Shown piece by piece: positions 45,401 through 53,739 of a DNA stretch of 64,000 bases. The position numbers and the translations under genes were made by a program. Source of the stretch: Ruminococcus sp. (GTDB taxonomy: Bacteria; Bacillota_A; Clostridia; Oscillospirales; Ruminococcaceae). Where the stretch lies: contig JAFVAN010000013.1 in NCBI GenBank assembly GCA_017480485.1, positions 1 through 64,000 on the forward strand, in the 5' to 3' direction. The notes beneath the pieces were generated by a model, which was not told the DNA's origin, ran no database searches, and worked only from the letters and a program-made list of their open reading frames with translations. Positions within the stretch are counted from its first letter, which is position 1. Every line of letters starts with the position of its first letter.

Positions 45401-47324
45401 CTACGGTGTTATGCTCTAAGGTGTAATTCTTTTCCTCTGCGCCTACATTGTATACGGTCTTGTCAAGGGTATAGCCCTTTGAGGGAGTGATCTCCTTGAC
45501 AGTATAACTGCCGCACACATATTCCTTGGTTTTGAAATGACCGTTTTTATCGGTCTTGTACTTATCCACAAGCTCGCCGTCCTTGTAAAGACCGTATTCG
45601 GCACCTTCAAGGGTAGCGTCTCCCTGTGAGGATTTTGTTTCTGCATCGACCTTTGTTATCTCTGCGGTGAACTTTTTGAGCTTGTTGTTAAAGGTCTTTG
45701 TGGTCGTGGCATCAGCGGTCAGTGTTGCAGTCTGATTTGCGGGGGTGACATATCTTATCGGTACATCCTTTTCGCTGATGGTATAGGTTATTTTCTTGTT
45801 GCTGCTGTCATATACGGGAATATCATTAAGCTCGGCAATACCGTTTGTTCCTGTCTTTACGGTATAGGTCTTGCCGTTTCCTGTAATGACAAAGGTCCTG
45901 TCGCCGTTCTGTCCGTCCTCCGACTGCTTGTTTATCTTGATATTTCCCTTTTTCGAGTTGTTGACAAACTTGGTGGTCACGGTAAAATCCGCATCACCGC
46001 TTGTAAGGGTAACATTCTGAGCCTTCGGGGTCTCATATCTGGTCTCGACATTTATCTCGCTGACATTGTAGGAGATAGCCTTGCCGTCTGACATATCATA
46101 GACCTTGAGGTTTGAAAATGTCGCAACACCCTTGCTGTTTGTTGTTGCTGTCTTTGACTTGGCCTTTCCGTTTTCAGTCCAGGATACCTTGAACTCACGG
46201 TCGCCTATAACGCCGTCATCGGCAGTCTTGTTTATGAGTATCTTTCCGTATTCAAAGTCCTCGGTGACCTTATTGACACCGGCGCTGATAGTGTGAACAG
46301 TGGCATCAAGCTGATAGCCCTTCGGCGCTTTGAGCTCCTTGGCATAATAGGTCGCATTGGAAAGAGAAACGGAGCCCTTGCCGTTAGCGCCTATTGTAAG
46401 CTCGGCTACCTTTGTTTTACAAGCCTTATCGCTGTAGATGCCGTAAACAGCTGATGATTTATCAACAGTAGATTTTCCTACAAGATTTCCGTCTGTATCA
46501 TACTTGTCGATCTCAAAGGTAACATCACGCTTTGTTATCCTGAAGCCGAACATATTCATAGCAGAGGTAGTCTTGCCGTCGGTCTTGTTGTTGATAACAA
46601 CACCCTCGCTTCCGCTTGCCTCGATCCTCCAGTGGGTACCGCCATCGCCCTTGCCGTCGCCTACGGTCTTGGTCGTGATCTTACTTTCATCAACGCCTAT
46701 CTTCTTAAGATAGGCCACAACATCTGATCTTGAGTTAAACTCGCCCATATATATCCAAGCGTGGTCGATTCCGCCGGGATTTTCGCCCACAACAACAGAA
46801 CCGGGGGTAATGGTCGAGCCGTCCTTGCACTCCCAGTATTCGTAGGTCTTTTTAGCGGTTTTATCTGCGGGAGAGGGAAGGTTCTCCTTCTCGACATCTA
46901 TATTTGCCGTAACGCCGCCGTAGGTCACCGTGCATTTGCTGTTTACAGTCAGCCAGTGAGCGGTATCAACAGGCACGGGGTTGTTCCATGAAAAACCCGA
47001 GGTCGAATATCCGAGGTGAGTCAGGGTGTAATATATAAGGCCGGAGCAGTCAATACCCTGCTGACGGATATAGCTCTCCGAAAGAGGTTCGTACTGACCC
47101 TGATAATATATTCCCGAATATCCCTTGAAGCCGAAGGTGTAGGGCGCTCCGAGGAGTGTTGCTGCCTGTGCTATAACGGTATCAACAGACGGGAATGCCG
47201 GCTCTTTGGCCTCTGCGGCGCTTGCAGTTATCGCACCCGTCACAGATGTTCCGAGCATAGAAAAAGCGCAGAGCCCAGCCATGAGCCCTGCGCCGATACG
47301 CTTAAATATTTTGTTTTTGAACAT
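42402..47324 (-). CDS. Giant NlpC/P60 plus Cna-B repeat surface protein with sortase-type anchor
   Basis: A 1640-residue secreted protein. A signal peptide ends near ITASAAEA (about 30-37). An NlpC/P60-like domain follows (about 45-250) with Cys in QQGIDCSGLIYY and His in GGIDHAWIYMGE. About 13 SpaA/Cna-B repeats come next, the last three nearly alike (VSKTDITGDKELEGAKLQVI and relatives), with Lys and Glu positions suited to isopeptide bonds. The C-terminus has a Thr-run, a sortase-like NPHTG, a hydrophobic stretch and KRKK. It probably anchors to the wall and mediates adhesion during transfer, with local wall cleavage by the NlpC/P60 domain. Confidence 0.87.
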   Translation of the reverse strand: MFKNKIFKRIGAGLMAGLCAFSMLGTSVTGAITASAAEAKEPAFPSVDTVIAQAATLLGAPYTFGFKGYSGIYYQGQYEPLSESYIRQQGIDCSGLIYYTLTHLGYSTSGFSWNNPVPVDTAHWLTVNSKCTVTYGGVTANIDVEKENLPSPADKTAKKTYEYWECKDGSTITPGSVVVGENPGGIDHAWIYMGEFNSRSDVVAYLKKIGVDESKITTKTVGDGKGDGGTHWRIEASGSEGVVINNKTDGKTTSAMNMFGFRITKRDVTFEIDKYDTDGNLVGKSTVDKSSAVYGIYSDKACKTKVAELTIGANGKGSVSLSNATYYAKELKAPKGYQLDATVHTISAGVNKVTEDFEYGKILINKTADDGVIGDREFKVSWTENGKAKSKTATTNSKGVATFSNLKVYDMSDGKAISYNVSEINVETRYETPKAQNVTLTSGDADFTVTTKFVNNSKKGNIKINKQSEDGQNGDRTFVITGNGKTYTVKTGTNGIAELNDIPVYDSSNKKITYTISEKDVPIRYVTPANQTATLTADATTTKTFNNKLKKFTAEITKVDAETKSSQGDATLEGAEYGLYKDGELVDKYKTDKNGHFKTKEYVCGSYTVKEITPSKGYTLDKTVYNVGAEEKNYTLEHNTVEMTVYESPVKGDISIIKHSDKNDDVIENLEAGAEFDVYLKSAGSYENAKDRERDHLVTDKNGFAKTKKLPYGVYTVHQTKTVKDAELTPDFDVSIGKDGQTYEYTLNNKPFESYVKVVKRDAETGKNIALAGAGFEIYDAADSKIVMGEADVFYTNDEGYLITPETLGYGSYKLIEVQAPEGYVLDSKPVDFTVSRANSTKENAVTVVIVEKLDSPQKGKIVIHKQGEIFSHVTALGSAIWKDEEGNIHEEGYTTFTPHFEKSYLGGAVFEVKAAEDIKTADGTVRAKAGEVVATVTTDKNGFAETPALYLGKYTVTEIKAPYGHVISTESKTVELTYAGQEANFCDIADTSFINDYQGVKIHLSKFMEHDEDYDVGSNDDARRVIFGLYADEEIKAADGSAIPAGGLISYVSIGEDMTATISEQLPFGKYYVQEIATDEKYIINDEKYLVTIEYAGQETDTVEIDCGEFTNDLKRGSVSGLKVDEHDEPLANAVFGIFHTDCEVFSAENAIATAVSDENGVFEINGIPYGSYIVTEIEAPVGYVFSDKKYPVAVSEDGEVVEIKAENKPITISVSKQDIYGKELAGAEMQLFDGDGKTVDEWVSDSTNHVVTNLPAGSYVLHEAASPDGYVISTDISFEVDKNNVVTVNGIESEAYDENGNPTVIMVDDTTKVEISKTAVIADDETTDGEDTAVLDELIGATLQIIDKDGNVVEEWVTTAERHFIEAKLIAGETYVLHEAKAPDGFVIAADIEFTVSFDGSVDKVHMIDDATKVHVSKTDITGDKELEGAKLQVIDENGEIVDEWISTTEAHIIEGKLTAGKEYTLHEEISPDGYVVANDITFTVSEDGSVDVVVMKDDTTKVCISKRDITTDEELPGAKLIVIDEDGNTVEEWVSTSEAHYIEGKLIVGKTYTLREITAPDGFEIANDIQFKVNEDGSVTEVVMYDKHKPTTTTTTTTGNPHTGSDFGVVNGSLAMMAVCGSIMVASKRKKDQEVDE

Positions 47325-47339
47325 ATCTTTTTCCTTTCA

Positions 47340-48257
47340 TTAATAGTCACATTCGCTTAATCTTACATCAAGCATATTTTCACATTCATCGATCACTTTT
47401 GTGTAGCCGATATCCTCACACAGAAATCCGCCCGCCTGTGTATCCAGCACATACCATGCCCCGTCCACCTTTACAGCATTGGCACAGTGATGATACCAGT
47501 CACTCATCATCGCATATCCGCAGTCAAGCCCGATACCCTCGCACAGGCAGTATGCTATGCTCGACATATATATGCAGTTGCGTTCTCCGCTGAATTCACC
47601 CTGCATATATTCAAACACAGTCTCGGCTTTTCCGCAGTCACTTCCGTCATTTGCAAGGCTTTTGCCGATATTCACATAGTAGTCTTTGCTGTGACCGTCG
47701 GCAAAGTATATCAGCCAGTGATCTGTGACATTCATTTTCTGCGGCTCGGTATATGGCTCTGCTGTGGTTGTTGAAATCTGCGTTGTAGTTGTTGTTTCCA
47801 TGGCCGTTACAGTCGGCGGTGTGGTCTGAACTGTAGTTGTTATAGGTTTGGCTTCAGTTACCCTTACCTCCGGCTGTGTCTGCTGTGTTTCGGGTGATGG
47901 CTCATCGTAGTACACGATATACGTCTGTGCTTCTGTCTGCTGTATGGGCTGTTTTGCTGTAGTGCTTTCTGACACAGTTCTTCTGGTGGTAGATTTCGAT
48001 GTTGTTCCTGACGTAGTGGTTTCTGCTTTTGTAGTAGTTGTTGTCTTTGACGTGCTTGTGATCTTCGCTGCGGTAACGGTCGTTGTAGTAGCAGCTTTTG
48101 GTGATTTCACGGTTTTGGAAGTCGTTTCAGCGGCTGTTGTTGTAGTTTGGCTGACCGCCGAGGTTACCGCTGCCGATTCTTCCTTTACCGTATTCTCAGT
48201 TGTTCCACAGGCTGTGAGCATAGCGGATAATATTATGATAAGCATTGCTTTTTTCAT
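47340..48257 (-). CDS. Lipoprotein with transglutaminase-like domain
   Basis: 305 residues. The lipobox is LTAC (about 14-17). A long Thr/Ser-rich stalk (about 20-180) holds up a C-terminal transglutaminase-like fold. The presumed triad is Cys in GERNCIYMSSIAYCL, His in WYHHCANAVKVDG and Asp in YVLDTQ. Such domains act as cysteine peptidases or cross-link proteins. It lies just upstream of the Cna-B adhesin, so it may process or couple it; that is inference. It has its own candidate promoter. Confidence 0.78.
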   Translation of the reverse strand: MKKAMLIIILSAMLTACGTTENTVKEESAAVTSAVSQTTTTAAETTSKTVKSPKAATTTTVTAAKITSTSKTTTTTKAETTTSGTTSKSTTRRTVSESTTAKQPIQQTEAQTYIVYYDEPSPETQQTQPEVRVTEAKPITTTVQTTPPTVTAMETTTTTQISTTTAEPYTEPQKMNVTDHWLIYFADGHSKDYYVNIGKSLANDGSDCGKAETVFEYMQGEFSGERNCIYMSSIAYCLCEGIGLDCGYAMMSDWYHHCANAVKVDGAWYVLDTQAGGFLCEDIGYTKVIDECENMLDVRLSECDY

Positions 48258-48280
48258 AGCTATCAGCTCCTTTCAGCAAC

Positions 48281-48310
48281 ACCATACTACAAAGCCTGCG
48301 CCGCTGTCAA
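48281..48310 (-). promoter_or_regulatory. Probable promoter for the lipoprotein/adhesin genes
   Basis: Minus strand TTGACA (48310-48305), 18-base spacer, TATGGT (48286-48281), about 25 bases from the lipoprotein ATG. The -35 is perfect, the -10 matches at four of six positions. It would allow the surface-protein genes to be expressed separately from the accessory genes upstream. Confidence 0.5.
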
Positions 48311-48367
48311 GCCTTTTCGGAAATCTTCTACCTTTTGGACTGTTTACACAGCTGACCTTGTTGCAAC

Positions 48368-48736
48368 TTACATAGACATCTCAGGGTCAGGTTCATCAAA
48401 CTCCGGCTCCTCGGACTCGTCCTCATCGGGAGTGTCCTGCACCTCGATCTCTGCCTGCTGGGACTGAGCCAGTGCTGCCTTGTATGCGTTAAGCACTGAG
48501 GTGTTCAGCGCATCTCTCGCACCCTTAGTCGTAGGGTGGAAAATATCCTGATATTTTTTCTCACCGCTTGCAGTAGTATACGAGGTCGAGGGCATGGAGA
48601 TAAACAGCCCCTTTTCTCCCTCGCAGACCTTGATGCCGTGAACAGCATAGTACCCGTCAAAGCTTGCAGATGCGATAGCTCTGACACCCGAATCGGGCTT
48701 GTCGATAAGTCTGTTGATTTTTGCGTTTACTTTCAT
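48368..48736 (-). CDS. SpoVG-family protein
   Basis: 122 residues. IASASFDGYYAVHGIKVCEG, KGLFISMPS and YQDIFHPTT are the SpoVG core (residues about 20-75), followed by an acidic tail. SpoVG proteins bind nucleic acid and tune expression; versions on conjugative elements are common and are distinct from the chromosomal sporulation gene. It ends 110 bases before the lipoprotein gene. Confidence 0.83.
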   Translation of the reverse strand: MKVNAKINRLIDKPDSGVRAIASASFDGYYAVHGIKVCEGEKGLFISMPSTSYTTASGEKKYQDIFHPTTKGARDALNTSVLNAYKAALAQSQQAEIEVQDTPDEDESEEPEFDEPDPEMSM

Positions 48737-48751
48737 AATATCACTTCTCCT

Positions 48752-49771
48752 TTACGTCATATCCTGTCCGATGTCCTCGGACATTTCTTCTGTCATTGTT
48801 TCGGTATCCTCCAAGCAGATCACCGACTGCGGGAACATACGGCTGTACAGTTCGATCTGATCATCACGAAGCGAACGGGCATCATACTCACCGTATGCAT
48901 TAGTTCCGTCGCCGCTGATGAAGCAGGTACCGTGTACAAGAGTCTCGCCGATCTTTCTGTTGGGCGCAGACCCGTTCAATAGGAACTCATCATTGCACCA
49001 GCATATTGCATCGCCCTTTGGCTCGAAGTACACACACTCGAAGCTGCCGCCGACCACGCTCTGCATGGCTCTGATACCGTCATGTCGTATCTCCGCAGCA
49101 TAGGGAGCACGGTCGTTTTCAAGGACAAGTATCTTCATCATCTCGCTGTGGTTGGTCTTACTGATGTCAAAGTCATCAAGTTTTTTGAAACCGAAACTGT
49201 CAACGAAATAGAAGCCCTTGTACTTGCCCTCACAGACCTCGACCACATCACTGACCGAGAGAGAATGCCCGTAATATCCGGGCGGATGGTCGGTATTGCA
49301 GAGCATAAACACACCGTCAAGTCCGTCTGCAAGCACCTCGCCGCCGTAGACCTGATGATAGTTTTCTGTCTTAACACCGCCATGAGCCATAGTAAAGTCG
49401 TGGCTCATAAAGTGATTATCAGCATTGTCCTTGAGCTGAAATATCCGCACTTTCATTTTGGGCGCTTCGAGTATTTCCAACCGTCTTGCCGCCCACTTGG
49501 GAATCTGCTTTTTATCGGCGATGCCGATAAAATCGCTGCGGTAGAGCTGATCCTTCATACCGTCTGCAAGAAACTGACCGAATACCTTTTTATCACCGTT
49601 GACCGGTTTGCAGCCGAAACCACTGGTGGCAAAGAAATACTGCACCAGAGGATTTCTGAACTGCAGTTTCAGTTTTTCCGGCTTGATGATAAGCAGTTTG
49701 CCCTCATAGTCCTGCGGCTCATCGTGCTGCTCGCAGTGTTTTTCGGAAAGCATATCCCTGCTGTCAATCAT
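48752..49771 (-). CDS. YodL-domain mobile-element protein
   Basis: 339 residues from ATG 49771 (49780 also possible; the ribosome-site spacing is unusual for both). The first 110 residues (VQYFFATSGFGCKP ... DFIGIADKKQIPKWAARRLE) match the C-terminal part of the protein at 50072-50824. A YodL-type domain follows with NYHQVYGG, PPGYYGHSLSVSDVVEV and FYFVDSFGFKKLDDF. The C-terminal third has another small domain. Function unknown. It overlaps the upstream stop by 8 bases. Confidence 0.72.
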   Translation of the reverse strand: MIDSRDMLSEKHCEQHDEPQDYEGKLLIIKPEKLKLQFRNPLVQYFFATSGFGCKPVNGDKKVFGQFLADGMKDQLYRSDFIGIADKKQIPKWAARRLEILEAPKMKVRIFQLKDNADNHFMSHDFTMAHGGVKTENYHQVYGGEVLADGLDGVFMLCNTDHPPGYYGHSLSVSDVVEVCEGKYKGFYFVDSFGFKKLDDFDISKTNHSEMMKILVLENDRAPYAAEIRHDGIRAMQSVVGGSFECVYFEPKGDAICWCNDEFLLNGSAPNRKIGETLVHGTCFISGDGTNAYGEYDARSLRDDQIELYSRMFPQSVICLEDTETMTEEMSEDIGQDMT

Positions 49772-50057
49772 TATCCTCATCTTCCTCCCAATCGCAGCAC
49801 TCACGCAGAGGGCAATCATTGCAGTCCGCCTGCAACTGACACACCTTGTCAAATTCCTCATCGGAAATACCGCAGTCACGGGGCTGGTCATCGTCAGTCT
49901 GGTCATCTTCGCCATCAGCAAACACCGCCAGCATAACATCGCCGCCGTCCTTTTCAAGCACTATCTTCACGGGGTCGCCGTTCTCGTCATAAAGACCGCT
50001 GAATGTGCTTTTGCCATTGGCAGTTATGAGGCTGCCGAGAATAAGGTTATCCATCAT
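49764..50057 (-). CDS. Small acidic Cys-rich hypothetical protein
   Basis: 97 residues. Start MMDNLILGSLITANGKSTFS at ATG 50057, which has AAGGAG 7 bases before it (an in-frame ATG at 50075 lacks one). The C-terminus has five cysteines (CQLQADCNDCPLRECCDW), perhaps a metal site, and a very acidic tail. No family recognised. It overlaps the YodL gene. Confidence 0.6.
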   Translation of the reverse strand: MMDNLILGSLITANGKSTFSGLYDENGDPVKIVLEKDGGDVMLAVFADGEDDQTDDDQPRDCGISDEEFDKVCQLQADCNDCPLRECCDWEEDEDND

Positions 50058-50071
50058 ATTTTTTCTCCTTT

Positions 50072-50824
50072 TCATGTCATTGTTGGTTCTATGGTTTCTA
50101 CAAGCTCACCGAAATCCACCTCATCGTCTAGCAGTGATCTCGGTTCGACGCTCTCAAACCTTTCGAGTTGTTTTTTTGCCCACTCGGGAAGCTGGTCTCT
50201 GTCTGCTATGCCGATAGTATCCTTTTTGTTCAAGTGAACATGTGATCTGTCCGTGAGATATACTCCAAACATATCGTAAGCAAAGCGATTGTCAGTATTA
50301 CGAGGCTCTTTACAGCCAACTCCGCCGATAATATATACATACTGGTTTTCAGGCTTTTTGTATTCTTCTCGCAGAAGATCTGAGCTAATGATGACAAGCT
50401 GCTCTTTATAATCAGCATTTTTGTCAGTACAGCTGCATTGTTCCTCGCCAAGCAAGCCGAGGCTTGAATACAGATCGTTCAGGTCATTTATGAGACGGTC
50501 AAGCATATTTTTCGCTATTCCAGAGCTATACCCATAAGTCTCAATAAGCGGAAAGTCGTCTGGCATGAACTGCTTAGCCCATATTACCCTATCATGTGAA
50601 TTGTCCTCACATGATAAAATGGTCGCTGCTAATACCCATCTTATCCTGTCAAGACCGTATTTCTCGCTGATGACCTTTAGGTCATCCGAAGAATAGCCCT
50701 CTTCTGTGAAAGCGCCCATTTCTTTGCAGCATTTCTTATTTTCGATCATGCTGTCGTAATAATGATTCAGCATATTATAGTCTCTGGCTACTGAAGCTGA
50801 GTGCTTATATATGGGGCAGATCAA
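50072..50824 (-). CDS. DUF3849-domain mobile-element protein
   Basis: 250 residues. The N-terminal half (PIYKHSASVARDYN, then NKKCCKEM, YGLDRIRWVLAATIL and VIWAKQF) matches DUF3849, common on Firmicutes conjugative elements. The C-terminal half holds the module YIIGGVGCKEP ... DTIGIADRDQLPEWAKKQLE, also present in the next protein. The start is a TTG at 50824 with GGTGGTGA upstream. Function unknown. Confidence 0.7.
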   Translation of the reverse strand: MICPIYKHSASVARDYNMLNHYYDSMIENKKCCKEMGAFTEEGYSSDDLKVISEKYGLDRIRWVLAATILSCEDNSHDRVIWAKQFMPDDFPLIETYGYSSGIAKNMLDRLINDLNDLYSSLGLLGEEQCSCTDKNADYKEQLVIISSDLLREEYKKPENQYVYIIGGVGCKEPRNTDNRFAYDMFGVYLTDRSHVHLNKKDTIGIADRDQLPEWAKKQLERFESVEPRSLLDDEVDFGELVETIEPTMT

Positions 50825-50846
50825 GTCAAATCACCACCTGATATTT

Positions 50847-51890
50847 TCATAGTGTTATTCTCCCTTCATCGTCTATTGGTTCAAGATCGTCAAAAAATGT
50901 GGTCTGCCTCCCGAAGTTGTAAAGCTCGAATATATCATAATTTGCTATGAGAAATTCGTTATAAAGCGCCCCGGGCGTATTATGGAGTATCATGCTGTTG
51001 GGCCTCGCCACGCGCATTTTGTACCACTTGTCCTCACAGTATAACTCATCAATAAATTGGCAGTCATTGTAGGACAGCAGCACCTTGCTTTCGCAGTTCA
51101 GCAAAGTATTGTGAAGCTCCCTGTGCTTCGCATCTCCGAACAGCGGAACTCCGTTGTACAGGCTTTCTGCCATATAGTAGGGCGGGTCGCAGTACAGAAA
51201 GGTGCCGGGCGCATCGTGGAATTTTATAAGGTCGATACAATCCTTATGCTCGATTATGACAGATTGCAGCATCTTGAAAGCGCCGTTTATGAGGGCGATT
51301 ATGGACTCATAGTTTACGGGCTTTATCGCCCAGCTTGTTCCGGTCGCCGAGTAGCTGCATTTCATAAGAATATAGAAGTTCACAGCATCCCACAGCTTCG
51401 GGTCTTTGGCACGTTCATCATACTCTTTGAGTATTTCGCTTGTCAGCCACAGCTTATATATCTTATCGTCAAGGCTTTCGGCTGAGTTTATCTGCTTTCT
51501 GATCTGCTCATAGAAGTCCTCAATATCTTCATTGTGGTAGAACACCTTTGAGGCTATAATGAATTGATCTCTTGCATTCAGAAAAAACTCCCGCACAAAA
51601 TCCTCACGGAAGCTCCCGTCAGAATTGTAAACACCCATCAGCCTATTCAATAGTTCGTCAGCCCTTGTTTTAAGCACTCGCATAAAGTTCACCAAGTGCT
51701 GATTAAAATCGTTGTAGATCTGTATGGGCGCTATCTTCCCCGAAAAGGTCAGCGCACCACCGCCTCCGAATACCTCCACATACTTCTTCGGATAGTCAGG
51801 CATTATCCGCCTGATTACGGGTATAAGGACGGATTTGCCGCCTATCCACGGAATGGGCGGGTCGCACCCGCCGTAATACTGATTGCTCAT
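50847..51890 (-). CDS. DNA adenine-N6 methyltransferase, D12 (Dam) class
   Basis: 347 residues. IPWIGGKSVLIPVIRRIMP and KYVEVFGGGGALTF form the S-adenosylmethionine site; the catalytic DPPY is in FLYCDPPYYMAESLY near residue 230. These match the D12 class that includes Dam. No restriction nuclease gene lies beside it, so it is an orphan enzyme that could protect the element after transfer. Target sequence unknown. Confidence 0.88.
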   Translation of the reverse strand: MSNQYYGGCDPPIPWIGGKSVLIPVIRRIMPDYPKKYVEVFGGGGALTFSGKIAPIQIYNDFNQHLVNFMRVLKTRADELLNRLMGVYNSDGSFREDFVREFFLNARDQFIIASKVFYHNEDIEDFYEQIRKQINSAESLDDKIYKLWLTSEILKEYDERAKDPKLWDAVNFYILMKCSYSATGTSWAIKPVNYESIIALINGAFKMLQSVIIEHKDCIDLIKFHDAPGTFLYCDPPYYMAESLYNGVPLFGDAKHRELHNTLLNCESKVLLSYNDCQFIDELYCEDKWYKMRVARPNSMILHNTPGALYNEFLIANYDIFELYNFGRQTTFFDDLEPIDDEGRITL

Positions 51891-51966
51891 TTTTTCCTTT
51901 CCGCCATTTCACCGATGACGGAAAATATATAAGCCGTTCTGCCGCCATCGGCAAAACGACTGTCCT

Positions 51967-52173
51967 TTAGTATTTTCGGTTCATGATCTGTTCGGCATAT
52001 CTGATGATACAGTCACGCTTACCACGGTCATCGGTGTGAGTTTTCACCGCACGTTTGAGCATTTTGTATCTGTCACGGTCAAGCACTGGTTTCATAATCT
52101 TCAGCATATCCCGTACCGAATCCGCTTTCATCACCCTGTCGAGCAGATCAAGCCCGACATAGCTGTTTCTCAC
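51967..52173 (-). CDS. Small basic hypothetical protein (GTG start)
   Basis: 68 residues, GTG start at 52173 overlapping the TGA of the 45-residue peptide gene as GTGA, which implies translational coupling. Mostly helical and basic (LDRDRYKMLKRAVKTH). No family recognised. Confidence 0.5.
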   Translation of the reverse strand: MRNSYVGLDLLDRVMKADSVRDMLKIMKPVLDRDRYKMLKRAVKTHTDDRGKRDCIIRYAEQIMNRKY

Positions 52174-52307
52174 TTGAGCTTTACCTCCCTCTGAACACGC
52201 CGCAGACGGTCAATCTCCTTGCTTGCAGCATACCACGCTACAGCAAAGCCTCCGATAAGCAGCCCTATGATCATGCCTACGATCATACCGATAAAAAGCA
52301 TTGTCAT
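52170..52307 (-). CDS. 45-residue single-helix membrane peptide
   Basis: Starts MTMLFIGMIVGMIIGLLIGG, one hydrophobic helix of about 25 residues followed by AASKEIDRLRRVQREVKLK, a charged helix. ATG 52307 overlaps the TGA of the upstream gene as ATGA, and its own TGA overlaps the next start as GTGA. Function unknown. Confidence 0.55.
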   Translation of the reverse strand: MTMLFIGMIVGMIIGLLIGGFAVAWYAASKEIDRLRRVQREVKLK

Positions 52308-52894
52308 TCGCTCATTCCTCCTTCAAGGTCTATTTCCGGATCTTCATCCATATCTTCCTCGGAGCAGATCTCCACATACTCGCCGATAGTATTCAGCGCT
52401 TCATCATAGCTTTTGCAGTCCATAACTCTCTCAGACATTTCCTTCGCCTCGGCACTCATGCCGCTGCGACGGAGAGTTTTTGCTGCAAGCCCCATTAAGA
52501 CGAATACGTTTGAATCAGCCCCTATCAACGGACATTTGGGCTTCTGTCTCTCCTGTGACTGTTCCTCATTCACAAAGCCGCCAAGTCGGTTCGGAACATA
52601 ATCAGAGAGCCAGGTTCCGCCGAACTGTTCATGTGTCTGCAAACGCCACATTGCGAGCTTACTTATATCAAGGTCAACTCCTTCAAACGGGAAGAGTATG
52701 CAGGTGCAGCCCTCGCCTGAGAATACCGAACAGCTTTCAAACTTGCTGCCATTCTGTAGAATTCCGGCCTCTGTCAGCATATCGTTGATACCGTCAAGCC
52801 ACTCCTGCGGGTCACCTCCACAGCCCTGCAAAATGAGGCCTTCCTTTTCACCCATTCTGCGAAGCTGGTCGTCTGTTATTCTTTCAATGCTCAC
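52304..52894 (-). CDS. Conserved conjugative-element protein, unknown function
   Basis: 196 residues. Recognisable element-type blocks are LILQGCGGDPQEWLDGINDM, FPFEGVDLDISKLAMWRLQT, FGGTWLSDYVPNRLGG and CPLIGADSNVFVLMGLAA, then an acidic tail. I have seen this arrangement as a frequent unannotated component of Firmicutes conjugative elements; no biochemical role is known to me. Overlaps both neighbours by 4 bases. Confidence 0.65.
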   Translation of the reverse strand: MSIERITDDQLRRMGEKEGLILQGCGGDPQEWLDGINDMLTEAGILQNGSKFESCSVFSGEGCTCILFPFEGVDLDISKLAMWRLQTHEQFGGTWLSDYVPNRLGGFVNEEQSQERQKPKCPLIGADSNVFVLMGLAAKTLRRSGMSAEAKEMSERVMDCKSYDEALNTIGEYVEICSEEDMDEDPEIDLEGGMSE

Positions 52895-53739
52895 TGCGGC
52901 ACCTCCATATCTAAAGCTTCATCTTCTGACAGCTCAGGTTCATACTCCATAAACTCCGCAAGTGTCATATTGTCTATGAAATTGGGCGAAGTATCATCTG
53001 TAAATGAAATATATCCTTCCGTTCCGAGGTCGATAGGTTCCTTTGTTATGACAGAGCCTGCGTGATTCACAGCAACTCTTTTTTCTATTGTACAGAAATA
53101 TCTTTCATCACCATGACGCAGATGATAGCAGTACATCCCCTTCGGAATGTCTGCATCGGTTATGCGGACATTGGTAAAAAGTGCGGGCTTTCCGAACAAT
53201 TCTATCTGCTGCAGATCACCGTCAAGGCTTTCGATATGAATATAGTCCGTCTCACTTGCATTCAGATACAGACCGCAATCCTCTCCAAGATCTAATCCTA
53301 TGACCGCAGCTGCGAATTCCGTACCTTCTCTACCGCAATTGGGACAGTATTCTTCTGTCCTCTCACCGTCATAATAGGTGCACCTGCCGCAGTTATATCC
53401 GATATCCTCATCAGCCCACTCATGCTCAAAGGTGATTGTCGGAAACATTGTTGTGAGCTTTTCAAGGATAGTGTGAGGTGCTGACCATGCAGTCAGGAAA
53501 GAGATAGTGTCCGAGTTTTCTTCGGTTTCAAAGTTTTCATATCCGTATGAGTTCCACTTCGTATCCCAATTGTCGATGCACCAATTGTAGCTGTCCTCGA
53601 CATCATCGGGCATGGGAATGACTTTTTCAAAGTCAAGGCTGCCAAGACCTACCTTATCGACCTTGACAGCCTCCATGACCCTGCGCACCTCGGCAGGCTC
53701 ACCGATGAGCTTTATCCTGTTTGTAATGTGATTAGGCAT
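52891..53739 (-). CDS. Api92/DUF1281-like protein with LPD28-like C-terminal domain
   Basis: 282 residues. The N-terminus MPNHITNRIKLIGEPAEV and the middle FLTAWSAPHTILEKLTTMFP match ferredoxin-like Api92/DUF1281 proteins of phages and mobile elements. A Cys pair set (CGRCTYYDGERTEEYCPNCG) suggests a zinc ribbon. The C-terminal ELFGKPALFTNVRITDADIP ... VAVNHAG part resembles the LPD28 domain. Function unknown. Overlaps the BRO gene by 8 bases. Confidence 0.65.
   Translation of the reverse strand: MPNHITNRIKLIGEPAEVRRVMEAVKVDKVGLGSLDFEKVIPMPDDVEDSYNWCIDNWDTKWNSYGYENFETEENSDTISFLTAWSAPHTILEKLTTMFPTITFEHEWADEDIGYNCGRCTYYDGERTEEYCPNCGREGTEFAAAVIGLDLGEDCGLYLNASETDYIHIESLDGDLQQIELFGKPALFTNVRITDADIPKGMYCYHLRHGDERYFCTIEKRVAVNHAGSVITKEPIDLGTEGYISFTDDTSPNFIDNMTLAEFMEYEPELSEDEALDMEVPQ

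Noticed and set aside
49082..49936. 284-codon plus-strand frame opposite the YodL gene
   Set aside because: No recognisable protein features; the minus-strand frame carries conserved YodL and shared-module motifs.
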